A stretch of 64,000 bases of DNA from Algoriphagus sp. PAP.12. Its GTDB lineage: Bacteria; Bacteroidota; Bacteroidia; Cytophagales; Cyclobacteriaceae. Shown here one piece after another: positions 61,467 to 64,000 of the stretch. The notes below the pieces were generated by a model. The model did no database searches, was not told the DNA's origin, and saw only the letters and a list, made by a program, of their open reading frames with translations. The stretch's first letter is position 1; each line of letters opens with the position of its first letter. The stretch spans positions 496,001 through 560,000 of the forward strand of contig NZ_JAPPSQ010000001.1 of assembly GCF_026652115.1 (NCBI RefSeq), read 5' to 3'. The position numbers and the translations under genes were made by a program.

Positions 61467-61835
61467 ATGGAATACGTTCTGAAGGCTATTGTTCTGCTGG
61501 TTGCCATCCAGCATTTGTTTTTTCTTTGGTTTGAAATGTTTGCTTGGGAGACTTTTGGAGCGAGACTATTTCGGGGTAATCCAAAAGAGTACTACTCCAA
61601 AACCAAAAGTATGGCCGCCAATCAAGGTTTGTATAATGGTTTTTTGGCTGCCGGTTTGATCTGGTCTCTCCTTCACGCTGATCCTTATTTTTCTCAACAA
61701 GTAGCACTGTTCTTTCTTTCCTGTGTTTTGATCGCAGGAATTTTTGGAGCCTATTCTGTCAGTAAAAAAATATTCATTGTTCAGGGCATTCCTGCGCTGA
61801 TCGGAATTCTCTTGATCGTAATTTCTAATCTATAA
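61467..61835 (+). CDS. DUF1304 membrane protein
   Basis: A 122-residue integral membrane protein with four helices (about residues 4-22, 52-70, 78-95, 102-120). The DUF1304 signature around FEMFAWETFGARLFRG and AANQGLYNGFLAAGLIWSLL is present. Function unknown; sometimes annotated as epimerase by error. Start ATG at 61467, 19 bases ahead of the FAH-family gene, so they may be co-transcribed. Confidence 0.88.
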   Translation: MEYVLKAIVLLVAIQHLFFLWFEMFAWETFGARLFRGNPKEYYSKTKSMAANQGLYNGFLAAGLIWSLLHADPYFSQQVALFFLSCVLIAGIFGAYSVSKKIFIVQGIPALIGILLIVISNL

Positions 61836-61854
61836 ATCCATAAACCTATTATTT

Positions 61855-62697
61855 ATGAAATTGTATAAACTGCCCAACCAAACACTTTTAGAAATTGAGT
61901 CCGAATTTCTACTTGGACCGGAATTGGATTGGGATGATTTATTGGGACGAGAAAATCTGAAATCTCTCCTCACCAAAGAAAGTCAGACTTGGGAAAAAAT
62001 TTCTAGTGCTAATGCTGAGTCCCTAATCAAAGAAGAATTATTGGCTCCAATGGGCACGCAAGAGATCTGGGCAGCAGGTGTGACTTATTATCGAAGCCGA
62101 ACTGCCCGGATGGAAGAATCTCAAGATGCGGGCGGAGCAGATTTTTATGACAAAGTCTATGCGGCTGATCGACCGGAATTATTTTTCAAAGCCACTCCTT
62201 CTCGCGTTTCTTCCCCTGGAGGAAAAGTGAATATCCGGAAAGACTCTACTTGGGATGTGCCCGAACCGGAGTTGACTTTGTTGATTTCTCCATCAGGAAA
62301 AGTCCAGGGATTTACTGTTGGTAATGATATGAGCAGCCGAAGTATCGAAGGTGAAAATCCATTATATCTACCGCAAGCTAAAGTCTATCAGGGCTGTGCA
62401 TCCATCGGTCCTTGTATTTTGATTCAAGATTCTATTTCTGAAAGCACTGAAATTTCCTTAGAAATCTATAGAAATGGAGAGTTAGCAGCTTCTGGAAAAA
62501 CCAATTTGACACAATTAAAACGAAAACCACAGGAATTAGCCGGTTGGTTATTTAGAGGAAACACATTCCCAGTGGGTTGCTTTCTGATGACAGGTACGGG
62601 GATTGTGCCAGATGATTTTACTTTAGCAAAGGGGGATGAAGTGAAAATTTCCATCGAAGGAATTGGAACACTAGAAAATACAGTAGGTTTGATTTGA
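61855..62697 (+). CDS. Fumarylacetoacetate hydrolase family protein
   Basis: A 280-residue FAH-fold hydrolase/isomerase. Metal-binding and fold motifs are visible: AAGVTYYRSRTARMEES, PEPELTLLISPSGKVQGFTVGNDMSSRSIEGENPLYLPQAKVY, and GTGIVPDDFTLAKGDEVKI. Members include fumarylacetoacetase, oxaloacetate decarboxylase and 2-keto-acid hydratases such as those in sugar-acid catabolism; no pathway neighbour identifies the substrate here. The short N-terminal domain (about 60 residues) is typical of the 5-keto-acid group. Start ATG at 61855. Confidence 0.85.
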   Translation: MKLYKLPNQTLLEIESEFLLGPELDWDDLLGRENLKSLLTKESQTWEKISSANAESLIKEELLAPMGTQEIWAAGVTYYRSRTARMEESQDAGGADFYDKVYAADRPELFFKATPSRVSSPGGKVNIRKDSTWDVPEPELTLLISPSGKVQGFTVGNDMSSRSIEGENPLYLPQAKVYQGCASIGPCILIQDSISESTEISLEIYRNGELAASGKTNLTQLKRKPQELAGWLFRGNTFPVGCFLMTGTGIVPDDFTLAKGDEVKISIEGIGTLENTVGLI

Positions 62698-62759
62698 ATA
62701 ATATTGTAGCATTTCCTCAATTATTTACGTGTGGATAAATGAATCCTAAATTTTCAAAA

Positions 62760-63203
62760 ATGAGAAGATTTTTATTGCTTTCACTGTTAATTACTATTCT
62801 ATTTTCTTGTCATGAGAACGAAAACCCGTCACTGGCTGAATTTCCTCAGAAGTGGGTTTTAGCTGGATATTTTTCCGTTTGGATGCCTGAAAATGGAATC
62901 GTTCCAATAACGGATTCCCTCTATTATTATGAATTGAGAAAAGATGGGACTTTCACCAAATTCATCGGTGAGTTTGAATTGGATGGTACTTATGAAAAAG
63001 GAAAAGATGAGTTATATAACCGTGATAATATTATTTTCCAATATGATCAGGAAACTTATTTAGAAGATAGGGAGCGCGGTGCATTTGGATTGATTCATAA
63101 CTGTGGAATGGATAGTGAGTATTTTTCATTTGTGGATTCTAATACGATCAGGGGTTCTTGGGGAGCATGTGATGGACCCAACTTGTATTTCGAAAGACAA
63201 TAG
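62760..63203 (+). CDS. Small hypothetical lipoprotein
   Basis: A 147-residue lipoprotein: MRRFLLLSLLITILFSC with lipobox LFSC. The mature part (AEFPQKWVLAGYFSVWMPENG..., YYYELRKDGTFTKFIGEFELDGTYEKG) looks like a small lipocalin-type beta-sandwich, but no family is recognised. Two cysteines (NCGMD and WGACDG) could make a disulfide. An earlier ATG at 62739 only adds seven residues. Confidence 0.7.
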   Translation: MRRFLLLSLLITILFSCHENENPSLAEFPQKWVLAGYFSVWMPENGIVPITDSLYYYELRKDGTFTKFIGEFELDGTYEKGKDELYNRDNIIFQYDQETYLEDRERGAFGLIHNCGMDSEYFSFVDSNTIRGSWGACDGPNLYFERQ

Positions 63204-63233
63204 ACTTCTTGAGAAATATCTAATTGAAAATTG

Positions 63234-63262
63234 AAGGCTGATTTCTGAAAAGAGTCAGCCTT
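63234..63262 (+). terminator. Terminator of the lipoprotein gene
   Basis: AAGGCTGA and TCAGCCTT form an 8-bp stem with a 13-base loop, followed by a T-rich tail (TCTTTATTTT). Confidence 0.75.
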
Positions 63263-63277
63263 TCTTTATTTTGTGGA

Positions 63278-63706
63278 ATGAGTCAATTCTTCCAAAAACC
63301 GCTACAACTTCCTCGCTATTCTCAAGGCTATCATTTGATCACCGATTTGGTTGAAGAAGCCATTCCTGAAATTCGTCATATAAAAGTGGGATTTTTACAA
63401 GTTTTTATCCAGCACACTTCTGCGGCTTTGACAATCAATGAAAATGCGGACCCAACGGTAAGAAAAGACTTCCAAACCTTTGTAAATGAGTTGATTCCTG
63501 AAACTTATCCACGGTTTATCCACACTTATGAAGGTCCAGATGATATGCCTGCGCACATTAAAGCCAGTTTTTTTGATTCTTCGCTTCAAATCCCCATTTC
63601 TGGTGGAAAACTCGCGCTTGGAATTTGGCAAGGAGTTTATCTCTGCGAATTCAGGAAATTTGCCTCAGGAAGAAGGCTTTTGTTAACCGCCTGTGGAAGT
63701 TCTTAA
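63278..63706 (+). CDS. yjbQ: YjbQ-family protein (secondary thiamine-phosphate synthase activity)
   Basis: A 142-residue UPF0047/YjbQ protein. Conserved motifs: VFIQHTSAALTINENADPTVRKDF, THTYEGPDDMPAHIKASFF-type (here HTYEGPDDMPAHIKASFF) and GIWQGVYLCEFR. E. coli YjbQ shows weak thiamine-phosphate synthase activity, but the true role is unknown. It stands alone after a terminator; start ATG at 63278. Confidence 0.9.
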   Translation: MSQFFQKPLQLPRYSQGYHLITDLVEEAIPEIRHIKVGFLQVFIQHTSAALTINENADPTVRKDFQTFVNELIPETYPRFIHTYEGPDDMPAHIKASFFDSSLQIPISGGKLALGIWQGVYLCEFRKFASGRRLLLTACGSS

Positions 63707-63769
63707 ACCTTAGCTAAAATCCATTCCCACCACTTATAAAATTTTGTTCTGCTGGCCTAGAAACAATTT

Positions 63770-63777
63770 TATTTTTG
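63770..63777 (+). promoter_or_regulatory. Possible -7 element of the CBM9-like gene
   Basis: TATTTTTG fits TAnnTTTG. The nearest TTG (63744-63746) is 23 bases upstream, longer than the usual 19-21. The start codon follows 16 bases after the element. Confidence 0.4.
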
Positions 63778-63793
63778 TGGAATCAGCTATACT

Positions 63794-64000
63794 ATGAGAA
63801 TTCTATTACCCACCTGTCTTTTGGCGGTTCTACTGATTAGTGGATCGGCTTTTGGACAAGAGCATACTTCGAATGCTTTTGCCTATAAAGTAAATGACCC
63901 CATTGTTTTGGATGGAAATTTGGATGAAGAAATCTGGGGACCAGAAGGTTGGAATGGTGAATTCATGCAGTATTTTCCCTCAGATACTTCACTGGCAATT
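63794..64000 (+). CDS. CBM9/DUF5916-like exported protein, 5' part
   Basis: The frame starts with ATG at 63794 and is still open at the window end, so only 69 residues are visible. Signal peptide MRILLPTCLLAVLLISGSAFG is followed by PIVLDGNLDEEIWGPEGWNGEFMQYFPSDTSLA. This is the start of a carbohydrate-binding-module-9-like domain of the DUF5916 group, a large Bacteroidota family with a C-terminal beta-barrel-like region. The function is unknown; surface glycan binding is suggested by the fold. Confidence 0.75.
   Translation, partial: MRILLPTCLLAVLLISGSAFGQEHTSNAFAYKVNDPIVLDGNLDEEIWGPEGWNGEFMQYFPSDTSLAI

Overview
The window is a gene-dense stretch of chromosome from a member of the Bacteroidota, most like the Cytophagales/Cyclobacteriaceae (Algoriphagus-type). 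This placement is an inference. It rests on a gliding-motility lipoprotein (GldD), DUF4382 lipoproteins, a Bacteroidota-type kynurenine cluster, a 1126-residue SecA, few Shine-Dalgarno sequences, and a textbook Bacteroidota promoter (TTG-N19-TACCTTTG) ahead of two tRNAs. I see no insertion sequence, prophage, CRISPR array or integron. The region looks like core chromosome.

Layout. 1-2.6 kb: 3' end of a sodium:solute symporter, gldD, a secreted DinB-like protein and a 50-residue membrane peptide. 2.6-6.5 kb: leftward kynurenine operon (3-hydroxyanthranilate dioxygenase, kynureninase, kynurenine monooxygenase) ending in a nitroreductase. 6.6-13 kb: M19 dipeptidase with a coupled thiamine-pyrophosphokinase-like protein; two DUF4382 lipoproteins, the second coupled to ribD and a free-methionine-sulfoxide reductase; dGTPase. 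13-22.8 kb: AsmA-like protein, a cupin and a membrane-bound AraC/TPR regulator, a purple-acid-phosphatase-like lipoprotein, and a membrane alpha/beta hydrolase. 22.9-31 kb: fatty-acid beta-oxidation block (fadE, fadA, fadN, marR, fadD, all leftward) with two strong palindromic operators ahead of marR. 31.0-31.45 kb: AT-rich non-coding DNA dense in DnaA boxes, the best candidate for the replication origin. 31.4-38.3 kb: leftward block with an Ig-like lipoprotein, a methyltransferase, mnmG, two parS-like sites, ybeY, an RsbW-like ATPase, exonuclease III, a small unknown and an AhpD-like protein. 38.4-64 kb: mostly rightward genes including a broken comF, a YfiT-type transferase, mutS, two tRNAs, betaine-aldehyde dehydrogenase, mscS, dapF, secA, an M20 peptidase, an S1/P1 nuclease, a two-component pair, a fumarylacetoacetase-family protein and yjbQ.

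The whole window makes sense as an origin region. Left of 31 kb about 18 of 25 genes run leftward. Right of 38.3 kb about 24 of 28 run rightward, so most genes are read away from 31-38 kb. The DnaA-box cluster, the mnmG neighbourhood and a perfect match to a known ParB site support the same reading. The most interesting unexplained signals are this origin/parS pair, the ATGCATGCAT operator pair of the fatty-acid MarR regulator, a multiply mutated comF, a Tat-exported lipoprotein superoxide dismutase, and a SecA without its C-terminal zinc motif.
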